Program-made: the position numbers and the translations under genes
Part shown: in pieces, positions 25,762 to 36,009 of the stretch
Layout: each line of letters starts with the position of its first letter
Position numbering within the stretch: position 1 is the first letter of the stretch
Notes under the pieces: model-generated
Databases searched by the model: none
Seen by the model: the letters and a program-made list of their open reading frames with translations, nothing else
What the model was told of the DNA's origin: nothing
From: Serratia liquefaciens ATCC 27592
GTDB taxonomy: Bacteria > Pseudomonadota > Gammaproteobacteria > Enterobacterales > Enterobacteriaceae
Length of the DNA: 64,000 bases
NCBI RefSeq assembly: GCF_000422085.1
Contig: NC_021741.1
Span: 2,480,001-2,544,000, forward strand
Reading direction: 5' to 3'

Positions 25762-26616
25762 GTCTGAAAGACTCCAAGATAATGTTTTTCTTCATGTTTA
25801 CCTCGAATGATCGCGTCCATGCCGTTCCCTGGTGGAGTGAAAGCAGAGCGTAAATCAAACGATGGAATGTCGATATTGTACCATTTGATTCATTATAAAG
25901 TTAAGGATATGTTGCCTGCTAACTAAATTCTTAGCCCGAATTGCAACAACTGCAGGGCAGCGTGCTCCATTCTGGAGAGAACGCGGCTTAGGCGTCCAGC
26001 AACTCCCCAAGCCCGCAAGGTACCCCCGCGCAAAATTTGTGATGCCTGGTTATTTAAAGGAAGGTAGCAGCCACATACGCCAGCCGTATCTGCTGAACTG
26101 CCGCAGTTATTATTTATTGCGTGAAGACAGGATGAGGCACCGCCTTACACAGAAGCAATGGCGAAAGCCTTTAATAGCCCCTGCATCATTGTTGAATGGG
26201 ATGGGGCATACGCTCGCGTTTTCTGGATTAAAGCTGTGCGTTAATAATGCGGTTATTGACTAATTTATAAACCCTGAGGCGTTTGCTGGAAGTAAAAAGG
26301 ACGAGTGTTATACAGAGAGAATATAACCCAGTCGCTTTTATATTTTTGCTCTGGCAACGAGGAAGGATTTTCAGGTTACTTTTCAGTTTCTTTAGTTACA
26401 TAAGGTTATAGAAATTAATTCATTACGTTAACATTAGTATTCCACTATGCAGTGCTTCGATTGATTGGGCGTCATCGTTTTACTGTACTGCATAGTGGGC
26501 ACTATTAAAGCATTATTAATCTTAAAGCGGAAAATCCCAAAAAACGCCGTCCTCTGCTAAATTTCCCGCTATCAATCACCTGTGAATTTTATCGTCCCAC
26601 CTCGCCGTTATCTGGC
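25762..26616. other. Long intergenic region between gcd and a LysR gene
   Basis: This 855-bp stretch includes the gcd promoter region (AT-rich, 25860-25930) and the long inverted repeat at 26442-26498. One open frame, 26039-26263 (74 codons, start MMPGYLKEGSSHIRQPYLLN), has no ribosome site or recognisable family and is probably not coding. The right part (26280-26600) is AT-rich without a clear gene. Confidence 0.5.
26442..26498. repeat. 12-bp perfect inverted repeat, 33-base spacer
   Basis: CCACTATGCAGT (26442-26453) and ACTGCATAGTGG (26487-26498) are perfect inverted copies. There is no T-run after the second arm. It could be a small-RNA stem, an operator, or the remains of a mobile element. 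Confidence 0.45.
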
Positions 26617-27504
26617 TTATTCAACATTCGCACTAAGGTAGGTTGTCAGCTGTTCCTGACAGAAATCGAGATACGCCCGCACCAGTCGCGAGGGATGTCG
26701 TTGTGATGGATAGAGCAAGCTAAGCGTTTGTTCTGGCAACGGGTGAGAGGGTAATACTGCGCACAAACGGCCGGCGGCGATCTCCTTGTTCGCCATAAAG
26801 GGCGGTAACTCAGTGACCGCCTGACCCGCGACGGCTCTGCTGCGTAAAAGTGCGTAATCGTTCGCCACCAGTACCGCCTTCGGCTCAAACACCTGATGGC
26901 CCAGCCGCCAGAGACCACGGGCGCTGGAGTCCGCCGCCCAGCTCGCACAAGGGTAACGATGCAAATCCTCCACGCTGGCAGGTTGGCCAAACTGCGTCAG
27001 TAATGACGGCGCAGCGACCAGCAGATGCCGATACTTCAGCATTTGCCGTGCCACCATAGACTCATGCACGATGGTGCCGACGCGGAGCGAAACGTCAATG
27101 CCATCCTGTACCAGATCGATCCGCCGTTCCGTTGAAAATACGCTAACGCTGATTTCGGGAAACCGTTGTTGGAAAGCCCCCAGCAAGTCCCACCAGGGCT
27201 CAAAGTTGGGGGGCATCGACAGACGCAGGCGGCCTTTAAGCCGGGTTTCATCATTCATCACGGCCTGCTGAGCTTCATTCAGGGCTTCCACCCCGCGGCT
27301 GGCATGTTCATATAAACGGCTGCCGGCTTCAGTCAGCTTGATACCGCGCGGTGAACGCTCCAGCAACTGCACGTCAAGTTCGCGCTCCAGCTCACGTATG
27401 CGCCGGCTCAGGGTAGGGAGCGGCACATGGGTCTTGTCGGCGGCGGCCGAAAGACTGCCTGCTTGTACGACTGAGACAAACATTTTGGTTGCGTTGAAGT
27501 CCAT
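26617..27504 (-). CDS. LysR-family transcriptional regulator
   Basis: A 295-residue LysR protein with N-terminal HTH (MFVSVVQAGSLSAAADKTHV, then LPTLSRRIRELERELDVQLL) and effector domain. AGAGGAG lies seven bases before the ATG. It is divergent to the quinone oxidoreductase-like gene at 27637, with a short palindrome in between, so it probably regulates that gene. Confidence 0.9.
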   Translation of the reverse strand: MDFNATKMFVSVVQAGSLSAAADKTHVPLPTLSRRIRELERELDVQLLERSPRGIKLTEAGSRLYEHASRGVEALNEAQQAVMNDETRLKGRLRLSMPPNFEPWWDLLGAFQQRFPEISVSVFSTERRIDLVQDGIDVSLRVGTIVHESMVARQMLKYRHLLVAAPSLLTQFGQPASVEDLHRYPCASWAADSSARGLWRLGHQVFEPKAVLVANDYALLRSRAVAGQAVTELPPFMANKEIAAGRLCAVLPSHPLPEQTLSLLYPSQRHPSRLVRAYLDFCQEQLTTYLSANVE

Positions 27505-27514
27505 ACGACACTCC

Positions 27515-27528
27515 TCTCATTTATGAGA
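27515..27528. promoter_or_regulatory. TCTCAT-TT-ATGAGA palindrome
   Basis: A 14-bp palindrome lies immediately upstream of the LysR start and within the 132-bp divergent gap. Overlap with the LysR ribosome site suggests possible autoregulation. Inferred. Confidence 0.25.
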
Positions 27529-27636
27529 TTGACGTTACCATTTTCGTGTATTCCCCATCAATATTGGAATCTATACAGTTCAACCTATCGGCGAGATAGT
27601 TCGTTGATTAACTCACTGTTGAACTGGAGAACGGTT

Positions 27637-28623
27637 ATGAAAGCTTATGTGATTGAACAAGTTGGCGGCCCGGACGTTTTGCAACTGCGCGATATTCCTT
27701 CTGTCGCGCCAAAGGCGGATGAAGTTCGCATTCGGGTACGGGCGTTTGGTCTTAACCGCGCCGAAATTTACCGCCGTGCCGGTAAAATGGGCCCGATCGC
27801 CGGACAGGTTGTGCCTGGGATTGAAGCCGTAGGCGAAGTGATTGAGGATGCTTCAGGACTGTTTCGCCCCGGGCAGCATGTGGCCACCGCCATGGGGGGA
27901 TTGCAGTTCACCCGCAACGGCAGCTACGCCGAGGAGGTCACGGTGTTACGCAGCAACGTCATCGATTTGGACGGCATCAGCCTTTCATGGGAAGAACTTG
28001 CCGCGCTGCCGGAGAGCTATCTTACCGTATGGGGGGCTCTGGGCCGCTTAATTGACAACGTACCGGGGCAGACGGTGCTGGTGCGCGGCGCGACCTCTTC
28101 GGTGGGTCAGGCTGCCGTGGCCTATGCCAAGGCGCGTGGACAGCGGGTTATCGCCACCACCCGATCGGCCAGTAACGCAGCCCGGCTGACCGCTATTGGC
28201 GCTGATGCGGTGGTGATTGATACCGGTGAAATTGCAGAACAAATACGGGGTGTAGCGCCGGAAGGCGTAGATGTAGCCCTTGAGGTGGTTGGCGCCGGCA
28301 CGGTGCGCGATAGCCTCAATGCGCTCAAACCTTTTGGTACCGCAGTGGTAATAGGCCTGCTGGGCGGGGCACCGGTGTTGGATAATCTGCATCTGATGAA
28401 CGATCTTCCCAATGCAACACGCTTGACCTTCTTTGGCAGTGGGTTGCTTGGCACCCCAGCGCTGCCTTTGGCCGACTCGCCGCTGAAGTGGATTGCTCAA
28501 CAGGTAGCGGACCAGACCATGCCGTCGCTGCGGGTGAAAACCTTCGACTTTGACGATGTCGCCAACGCTCACCGCATGATCGAGAATGACCGTGCTCAGG
28601 GCAAACTGGTGGTTCGCGTCTGA
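27637..28623 (+). CDS. Zinc-type alcohol dehydrogenase/quinone oxidoreductase-like protein
   Basis: The protein has 328 residues from the ATG preceded by GGAG; the longer in-frame version is rejected. It is an MDR-superfamily member of the QOR type: GroES-like N-terminal domain (MKAYVIEQVGGPDVLQLRDI), LPESYLTVWGALGRL, the nucleotide motif VRGATSSVGQAAVAYAKARG, and the C-terminal KTFDFDDVANAHRMIEND. No zinc ligands of the CGVCHTD type are seen, so it is probably a zinc-free NADPH:quinone or enone reductase. It is divergent to the LysR gene at 26617. Confidence 0.88.
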   Translation: MKAYVIEQVGGPDVLQLRDIPSVAPKADEVRIRVRAFGLNRAEIYRRAGKMGPIAGQVVPGIEAVGEVIEDASGLFRPGQHVATAMGGLQFTRNGSYAEEVTVLRSNVIDLDGISLSWEELAALPESYLTVWGALGRLIDNVPGQTVLVRGATSSVGQAAVAYAKARGQRVIATTRSASNAARLTAIGADAVVIDTGEIAEQIRGVAPEGVDVALEVVGAGTVRDSLNALKPFGTAVVIGLLGGAPVLDNLHLMNDLPNATRLTFFGSGLLGTPALPLADSPLKWIAQQVADQTMPSLRVKTFDFDDVANAHRMIENDRAQGKLVVRV

Positions 28624-28655
28624 GGCCAGCAAGGACCATGATGGGTAAAAAACAG

Positions 28656-28682
28656 TGAGGAAGCCTGTGACTGGCTTCCTCA
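28656..28682. terminator. Bidirectional terminator
   Basis: TGAGGAAGCC and GGCTTCCTCA form a 10-bp stem with a 7-base loop. TTT follows on the plus strand, and a run of six A precedes it (T-run on the minus strand). It lies between convergent genes. Confidence 0.85.
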
Positions 28683-28688
28683 TTTGCC

Positions 28689-29591
28689 TTACTGTTCTGA
28701 AAGCTCAAGCTCGGCAATAACCGGCAGGTGATCGCTTGCCGTTGACCAGGTAAATTCAGGCGAATTATGTGGGATATCCAGATTCTTCACGTTCCACTTT
28801 TGCCCCTTAAATGTGAAGATATGGTCTATATCAATAGCGGGATTAACCGCTGGCCAACTGCGAGTATCGGCTCCATCTTTCGCAACTTCATTGAAAAAAT
28901 AGCGTATTTCTTTCAATGGCTGTTCATCTTGAGTCGAGTTGAAATCGCCGGCGAGGATCTTAATCGAGGAAGCCATATCTTTGAAATCAGATGCGGCATC
29001 GCCAATACTCAAATCCAACAGGTAGCGTGCTTGTTCAGTGCGTATTGCCGGATCTTTTTGCCAGTCGAGATGGGTGACCATGATGATTGGCGCTGAATCA
29101 AATCCGGGAACCTCAACCTGCGCCAGTAATGTGACGCGCTGTTCGGCATCACCCGAGGGTAATTTCACCACCTGTGAATGTAGAATTTTATATTTGGAAA
29201 GCAGTCCTACCCCATACTCGCCGTCATCGAAATCAAGCGCTTTGCCAAAGGCATAATGCATTTTATTGGCATCAGCGATTTTTTTAAGCTGATCGAGTTT
29301 TTGACTGCGCTGGGTCTTATTGTCCACTTCCTGGATGGCGATGATATCCGCATCTATTCTTTTAATGGCCGAATTAAGTGCGGTGAAATCGGAGACGGCA
29401 GAGGAGGCTTCATTTTTACCGATGTTATAGGTGGCTATCTTCAAATGCGGTTTATCCTGCGTGTAAACCTTGTCTGGCACGCCGCCTTTTTGAACGGCAA
29501 GTATTTCATTACCAGCTAGTTTGTCGCTCGCCTGCGCGTTGGCGATAAGGCTGCCCAGCGCCATCATGGTGAATATAACTGTTTTTTTCAT
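28689..29591 (-). CDS. Secreted endonuclease/exonuclease/phosphatase-family protein
   Basis: The 300-residue protein has a signal peptide (MKKTVIFTMMALGSLIANAQA) and an EEP (DNase I-like) fold. Visible motifs are KIATYNIG, IIAIQEVDN (metal-binding Glu), VTHLDWQ, LAGDFNSTQDEQP (catalytic Asp and Asn) and the C-terminal ASDHLPVIAELE (catalytic His). Periplasmic or secreted members include nucleases, sphingomyelinase-like phosphodiesterases and CdtB-type toxins; sequence alone does not decide which. It appears monocistronic, with a terminator at its 3' end. Confidence 0.87.
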   Translation of the reverse strand: MKKTVIFTMMALGSLIANAQASDKLAGNEILAVQKGGVPDKVYTQDKPHLKIATYNIGKNEASSAVSDFTALNSAIKRIDADIIAIQEVDNKTQRSQKLDQLKKIADANKMHYAFGKALDFDDGEYGVGLLSKYKILHSQVVKLPSGDAEQRVTLLAQVEVPGFDSAPIIMVTHLDWQKDPAIRTEQARYLLDLSIGDAASDFKDMASSIKILAGDFNSTQDEQPLKEIRYFFNEVAKDGADTRSWPAVNPAIDIDHIFTFKGQKWNVKNLDIPHNSPEFTWSTASDHLPVIAELELSEQ

Positions 29592-29723
29592 GTCACCTAA
29601 TCTCCCGATAAAATAGATTCCTTATCAAAGAATACAGAAGAAAGGGGGCGGTTATTGTGATACCTGACTCATACTTCCGACGCGATGAAAATTAAGGCGC
29701 GAATATCTGCCGGCACAGTGCTT

Positions 29724-30644
29724 TCAGGTATTTAGCGTGGCAAAGCGTTGTTGAACCACCTTCAACACCCATTGCCGCAGCCAACGATGAGCAGCATCGG
29801 CCTCCAAACGCGGGTGCCACATCTGCGAAACGGTGATGCTTTGGGTTTTTACCGGCAGTTCAAACATATAAAGCGCAGTGCCCAGCGGTTGATTGATCAG
29901 GAAAGAAGCAGGGACCAATGCCACCAGATCGGACGCCTGAGCCACCGCCAGCGCGGCGGGAAAACTCGGCACCACGGCGGCTATTTTTCGTTCCAACCCC
30001 AATTCAGCCAATCCCTGATCTACCGGGCCGGTGACCAGCCCACGGCGTGATGCGACCACATGGCCACAGTCAGCATAGGCTCGCGCGGTGATGTCGGCTT
30101 TCTGCTCCAACGGATGGCCCTTTCTGACCACCGCGACAAATCGGTCGCGGAACAGCGCCTGCAAGCGAATTTCCGGCCCCATATCCCCCAAAACGCCGAT
30201 CTCCAAATCAACCCGTCCCTCACGCAAATGCCGGGAGCTTTTTTCCGGTTTGGGCGCAAAACAGAGTCTCACCAACGGGGCTGCCGTTGCCACGGCGGAG
30301 ATCAGTGCGGCGCCGAATGCTTCGACAAATCCCTCGTTGGCGCGCAGGGTAAATGTTCGTTCCAACGTTGATAAACTCAGTTCTGATACCGAAGGGCGCA
30401 GTATCGAACGTGCCTCAAATACGGTGTTTTGCGTACGCTCACGAATCTCTTCGGCATAGGGAGTGAGCACCATATTGCGGCCGGCCCTTACCAGTAAAGG
30501 ATCTCCGGTGACTGCCCGCAGGCGGCCAAGCGTGCGGCTCATGGCCGAAGCGCTGAGGTTTAGGCGGCGTGCAGCTTCGGCCACGCTGCCGAGCGTAAGC
30601 AACGCATCGAGCGCAATCAGTAAATTGAGATCGGGTTCTGACAT
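29724..30644 (-). CDS. LysR-family transcriptional regulator (NodD-like group)
   Basis: A 306-residue LysR protein. The start MSEPDLNLLIALDALLTLGS and LSASAMSRTLGRLRAVTGDP resemble the NodD/PcpR/YbeF-like subgroup, which begins with a short DLNLL motif and often controls efflux or catabolic genes. The gene that should be divergent to it is missing: only a 43-codon frame (30781-30912) and then another LysR gene are found. Confidence 0.88.
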   Translation of the reverse strand: MSEPDLNLLIALDALLTLGSVAEAARRLNLSASAMSRTLGRLRAVTGDPLLVRAGRNMVLTPYAEEIRERTQNTVFEARSILRPSVSELSLSTLERTFTLRANEGFVEAFGAALISAVATAAPLVRLCFAPKPEKSSRHLREGRVDLEIGVLGDMGPEIRLQALFRDRFVAVVRKGHPLEQKADITARAYADCGHVVASRRGLVTGPVDQGLAELGLERKIAAVVPSFPAALAVAQASDLVALVPASFLINQPLGTALYMFELPVKTQSITVSQMWHPRLEADAAHRWLRQWVLKVVQQRFATLNT

Positions 30645-31857
<1,213 letters not shown>

Positions 31858-31961
31858 CGGGGTTTGGCCGGACACTGCTCGTGTTGCGTCGGTGACAGAT
31901 TGCTGAAGGTGCTTTTCCTGCGGACGATGGTGACGATGGTAATGCTACTTCTGCCCAACAA

Positions 31962-31995
31962 AAAAGCCGATAACAAGCTAATGTTATCGGCTTTT
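31962..31995. terminator. Bidirectional terminator
   Basis: AAAAGCCGATAACA and TGTTATCGGCTTTT form a 14-bp stem with a 6-base loop, ending in T on both strands. It lies between the convergent LysR and ddc genes. Confidence 0.9.
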
Positions 31996-32023
31996 GGCTG
32001 CCGGTTAGGGCAGAGCGGGCGGA

Positions 32024-33496
32024 TTAGGCGGCAGGCAACTGCTGCGCGGTTTCTTCCACCAGCGCCAGCAGGACTTTGATATCGTCCAGGCTGACCGTAG
32101 GGTTCAACAACGTCATTTTCAGGCAGGTCACGCCGTTAAACTCGGTGACCCCGACGTTGGCGCGGCCAGATTCCAGCAACGCATCGCCGATCCGTTGGTT
32201 CAGCAATGCCACGGCGGCATCGCCGGCGGCGGCTAACTGCTGCGGACGATAGCGGAACAGCACGCTGGCCAGCTGCGGCTGCATGACCAGTTCCAGCGCC
32301 GGCCGATCGCCGATGTAGTGAGCCACCTGTTGCGCCAGCGTTACGCCATGATCGATGATCGCCGCATATTGCTCCTGCCCCAAAGCTTCCAGGCCCATCC
32401 ACAGTTTCAACGCATCAAAACGGCGGGTGGTCTGCAAGGATTTGGACACCAGGTTAGGCACGCCCTGAGCTTCGTCGAACTCGGAGTTCAGGTAGGCCGC
32501 CTGATAACGCATCAGTTCATAGTGACGGGCTTCTTTCAGCAAGAAAGCACCGCAGCTGATGGTCTGGAAGAATTGTTTGTGGAAGTCCAGGGTGACGGAG
32601 TCCACCAATTCAATGCCATCCAGATAGTCGCGGTACTTCTCGGAAAGCAGCAAAGCGCCGCCCCAGGCCGCATCGACATGCACCCAGATCTGATGTTCCG
32701 CCGCCAATTGCGCAATGCCGCGCAGCGGGTCGATAGCCCCGGCATCCGTGGTACCTGCGGTGGCGACGATCGCCAGGATCTGCTCGCCATTGGCCTTGGC
32801 CTGCGCCAGTTTTTCGGCCAAATCGTTCAGATCCATACGTGCGAATTGATCGGTTTTCACCAGCGTCACGGATTGGTAACCCAGGCCGAGTAAAGCCATG
32901 TTCTTTTGCACCGAGAAGTGGGCATTTTCAGAACATAACACTTTAATCTTTCTCAGATTACCAACCAGGCCATCCTGCTGCACAGAGTGGCCCTGTTTGG
33001 CGAAGAAGGCGTCGCGCGCCAACATCAGCCCCATCAGGTTGCTCTGGGTACCGCCACTGGTGAACACCCCAGCGTCGCCAGGTTGGTAACCTACCTGGGT
33101 ACGCAACCATTCAATCAGCTTCATCTCGATGAGGGTCGCTGACGGGCTTTGATCCCAAGAGTCCATGCTCTGGTTAGTGGCGTTGATCAACACTTCGGCA
33201 GCCTGGCTGATCACCAGGCTAGGGCAATGCAAATGCGCGACGCACTGCGGATGATGCACCGACAGGCTGTCTTTTAAAAAATACTCAATGGCGCGTTCGA
33301 TAGCGACCTGGTTGCCCAGGCCCTGAGGGGTAAAATCAAGCTTGATGCGTTCACGCAGCTCGGCAACGGTTTTCCCCTGATACATCTCGGGTTGTTGCAG
33401 CCACTGCACCACGGCCTGACTGCTCTGTTCGATCGCTTGCTGGTACGCCTCTGTGCTTTGCGCAGAAGCGGCCAGAATCGGGTTTAACCGGGACAT
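32024..33496 (-). CDS. ddc: L-2,4-diaminobutyrate decarboxylase
   Basis: The protein has 490 residues from the ATG at 33496 (GGAG placed properly; a GTG three codons upstream is the alternative). It is a PLP-dependent group II decarboxylase that makes 1,3-diaminopropane from 2,4-diaminobutyrate. Visible are FTSGGTQSNLMGLMLARDAF, VHVDAAWGGALLLSEKYR and the PLP-binding Lys in LDFHKQFFQTISCGAF. The gene follows dat with an overlap of stop and start regions, the standard dat-ddc arrangement, so the pair forms one operon. Confidence 0.92.
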   Translation of the reverse strand: MSRLNPILAASAQSTEAYQQAIEQSSQAVVQWLQQPEMYQGKTVAELRERIKLDFTPQGLGNQVAIERAIEYFLKDSLSVHHPQCVAHLHCPSLVISQAAEVLINATNQSMDSWDQSPSATLIEMKLIEWLRTQVGYQPGDAGVFTSGGTQSNLMGLMLARDAFFAKQGHSVQQDGLVGNLRKIKVLCSENAHFSVQKNMALLGLGYQSVTLVKTDQFARMDLNDLAEKLAQAKANGEQILAIVATAGTTDAGAIDPLRGIAQLAAEHQIWVHVDAAWGGALLLSEKYRDYLDGIELVDSVTLDFHKQFFQTISCGAFLLKEARHYELMRYQAAYLNSEFDEAQGVPNLVSKSLQTTRRFDALKLWMGLEALGQEQYAAIIDHGVTLAQQVAHYIGDRPALELVMQPQLASVLFRYRPQQLAAAGDAAVALLNQRIGDALLESGRANVGVTEFNGVTCLKMTLLNPTVSLDDIKVLLALVEETAQQLPAA

Positions 33497-33501
33497 CGAC
33501 T

Positions 33502-34896
33502 TCACTCCACATCCACCGGCTTGATGCCGGCAGCTAACAGGGCCTGTTCAAATTTATCCAGGAAGATAGCCAGTTCGTCGTTAGTGATCAGCAGGGAAGG
33601 CAGCAGACGCAGCACGCAGCCGTTACGGCCGCCGCGCTCCAGGATCAGGCCGGCTTCGAAGCATTTCTTCTGCAACAGGGCAGAGAGCTGGCCGTCAGCC
33701 GGGTAGCAACCCATGTGATCCTGCGCTTCGTTCGGTTTCACAATTTCCAAACCGATCATCAGACCCAGACCACGCACGTGACCAATCACCGGATAACGTT
33801 TTTGCAGCTCGGCCAGCTTGGCTTTCAGCCATTCGCCTTGCGCAGCAACCTTTTCGGCCACCTGATTATCTTTGAGGTGTTGCAGGGTGGTCAGGCCGGT
33901 AGCCATCGCCAGTTGGTTGCCGCGGAAAGTACCGGTATGGTGGCCAGGCTCCCAGGCGTCGAACTGTTTCTTGATACCCAATACTGCCAGAGGCAAACCG
34001 CCGCCAACCGCTTTGGACATCACGATGATGTCCGGCTCAATACCGGCGTGTTCGAAGGCGAACAGTTTGCCGGTACGGGCAAAACCAGCCTGAACTTCGT
34101 CGATGATCAGCAAAATGCCGTGTTCCTGCGTGACTTTGCGAATACGCTGCAGCCACTCGACCGGGGCCGGGTTAACGCCGCCTTCGCCCTGAACGGCTTC
34201 CAGAATGACCGCCGCAGGTTTGCGCACGCCGCTTTCGACGTCATTGATCAGGTTTTCGAAATAGTAAGTCAGCGCTTTGACCCCGGCTTCGCCACCGATG
34301 CCGAGCGGGCAGCGGTATTCGTGCGGGTAAGGCATAAACTGGACTTCCGGCATCATGCCGTTAATGGCTTCTTTTGGCGACAGGTTGCCCGTGACCGCCA
34401 GTGCGCCATGGGTCATGCCGTGGTAACCGCCGGAGAAGCTGATCACGCCGGTACGGCCGGTATGCTTTTTCGCCAGTTTCAGTGCGGCTTCTACCGCATC
34501 TGCGCCCGAAGGGCCACAGAACTGCAGGCAGTATTCCTGGCCTTGACCTGGTAATAAAGAGAGTAAATAGGCAGAAAACTCATCTTTCAACGGTGTTGTA
34601 AGATCGAGGGTATGTAACGGCAAGCCGCTGGTAATGACATTTTGGATGCTTTGGAGGACGTCAGGATGGTTATGACCCAGAGCCAGCGTACCCGCACCAG
34701 CCAGGCAATCAAGATATTGATTATTCTCAACATCAGTGATCCAAACGCCTTGGGCTTTCGCAATTGCCAACGGCAATTTACGGGGGTAACTCCTGACATT
34801 CGATTCAAATTCAGCTTGTCGCGCCAAATATGTTTCGTTATTTACATTTTCTAAATTCACACCGAAATTATCAATACGGACTTTATCCGTCATCAT
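33502..34896 (-). CDS. dat: Diaminobutyrate-2-oxoglutarate aminotransferase
   Basis: The 464-residue class III PLP aminotransferase matches the Dat family: [97 protein letters not shown] and the PLP Lys in [17 protein letters not shown]. It aminates aspartate 4-semialdehyde with glutamate to give 2,4-diaminobutyrate, the substrate of Ddc. AGGAGAG precedes two consecutive ATG codons; either may start translation. The upstream leader carries a strong hairpin (34997-35028). Confidence 0.93.
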   Translation of the reverse strand: MMTDKVRIDNFGVNLENVNNETYLARQAEFESNVRSYPRKLPLAIAKAQGVWITDVENNQYLDCLAGAGTLALGHNHPDVLQSIQNVITSGLPLHTLDLTTPLKDEFSAYLLSLLPGQGQEYCLQFCGPSGADAVEAALKLAKKHTGRTGVISFSGGYHGMTHGALAVTGNLSPKEAINGMMPEVQFMPYPHEYRCPLGIGGEAGVKALTYYFENLINDVESGVRKPAAVILEAVQGEGGVNPAPVEWLQRIRKVTQEHGILLIIDEVQAGFARTGKLFAFEHAGIEPDIIVMSKAVGGGLPLAVLGIKKQFDAWEPGHHTGTFRGNQLAMATGLTTLQHLKDNQVAEKVAAQGEWLKAKLAELQKRYPVIGHVRGLGLMIGLEIVKPNEAQDHMGCYPADGQLSALLQKKCFEAGLILERGGRNGCVLRLLPSLLITNDELAIFLDKFEQALLAAGIKPVDVE

Positions 34897-35293
34897 ATCT
34901 CTCCTACAACTGGGGGTAACAATGACGCCCTAGTTGAATTATTGAATTGAACAATTAACTACCGTGAGAAAAACGGGCCCAATATATGGCTTTTTACCCC
35001 CCGGCTCAATAGTTATTTGGCCGGGGGGAATTTATGGTTTTTTTAATAAAAATCAATAAATTGCTTGTTTTGTGGCCAATAATGGCACGATTTAAGGGCG
35101 ATTGCGGGCTTGACACGGCACAAAAAACCTCCTCAAGAAAAGTAAGGGTACCGGCCCAATACGTTTATTTTGAAGGTAATTTTCAAACAAAGGTCAGGAA
35201 CATGCGGAAGGAATTTTGAAACAATGTCTTAATATAAATAAGGCATTGCTTAGACATTAACGGACTTTAGCGGAAAAGGGTGCCATTGGCGCA
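34897..35293. other. Promoter and leader region of dat-ddc
   Basis: This 397-bp AT-rich region contains the GC hairpin at 34997-35028 and no convincing gene. A 61-codon frame at 35034-35219 lacks a ribosome site and family resemblance. The region must contain the dat promoter. Confidence 0.5.
34997..35028. promoter_or_regulatory. Very stable hairpin upstream of dat
   Basis: CCCCCCGGC (34997-35005) pairs with GCCGGGGGG (35020-35028), nine G-C pairs around a 14-base AT-rich loop, about 100 bp before the dat start. Such a structure in otherwise AT-rich DNA is striking. On the minus strand it is followed by TAAAAAG, not by a T-run, so it is not a typical terminator. It may be a leader control element. 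Confidence 0.5.
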
Positions 35294-36007
35294 TTACCAG
35301 GGAATTTCGCCATGACGATCAAAAAATCCTCCCGTTGGGCCATCGTTTGCGATTGAGGCCAGGGCCACGATCGCATCAGTACCCTCGGTTATCGTCTGGC
35401 AACCCAGAGGGTTGAGATCGGTTTGGGTAAAGCCCGGGTTAACGGCGTTAATCTTGATTTTCGGCAACGCCTTGGCGTATTGCGTTACCAGCATGTTGAG
35501 CGCCGCTTTTGAAGAGGGATAGGCCAGTTGCAATATTCTGGACTCGAAGGTGCCGCTTTTGCCGGTCATGGTATGAAACGAGCCCAGCGAGCTGGACACC
35601 ATCACCACTCTGGGGTTGGCGGCGGCTTGCAGCAGGGGGAGAAAGGCCTGCATCATGCGAACTACGCCAAAAACCTGGGTTTGGTAGATTTCCGTCAGGG
35701 CTACGGCGCAGGTTTCCCTTGGGTGTCCCCAGGGGCCAGAAACGCCGGCGTTATTGATCAGAACATCTAGGCGATCGTGCACCTTGCTGAAATCCGCCGC
35801 CGCCTGACGCACTGACTCCTCGGAAATCACATCGATGATCAGCAATTCTGCATGCAGGCCCTGCTGCGCCAGCTCTTGAATGGCCTGTTCGCCGCGCAGG
35901 GGATCCCGCGCGCCGAGGACTACGTGCCACCCGCACCCGGCAAGACGCCGGGCGGTTTCATGACCCAGGCCCCTGTTGGCACCCGTAATCAATACGGTGG
36001 TTGTCAT
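35294..36007 (-). CDS. Short-chain dehydrogenase/reductase
   Basis: The 237-residue SDR has VLITGANRGLGHETARRL (TGxxxGxG, about 5-22), INNAGVSGPWG and the catalytic YxxxK in LAYPSSKAALNML. It lies two bases downstream of the GMC dehydrogenase stop on the same strand, third in an operon with an aldehyde dehydrogenase and the GMC enzyme. It probably reduces or oxidises a carbonyl intermediate of the same pathway; the substrate is unknown. Confidence 0.88.
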   Translation of the reverse strand: MTTTVLITGANRGLGHETARRLAGCGWHVVLGARDPLRGEQAIQELAQQGLHAELLIIDVISEESVRQAAADFSKVHDRLDVLINNAGVSGPWGHPRETCAVALTEIYQTQVFGVVRMMQAFLPLLQAAANPRVVMVSSSLGSFHTMTGKSGTFESRILQLAYPSSKAALNMLVTQYAKALPKIKINAVNPGFTQTDLNPLGCQTITEGTDAIVALASIANDGPTGGFFDRHGEIPW

Positions 36008-36009
36008 GG

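Noticed and set aside
26039..26263. 74-codon frame between gcd and LysR
   Set aside because: No ribosome site, no recognisable family, and composition not typical of coding sequence.
35034..35219. 61-codon frame upstream of dat
   Set aside because: It overlaps the leader region, has no ribosome site, and resembles no family.
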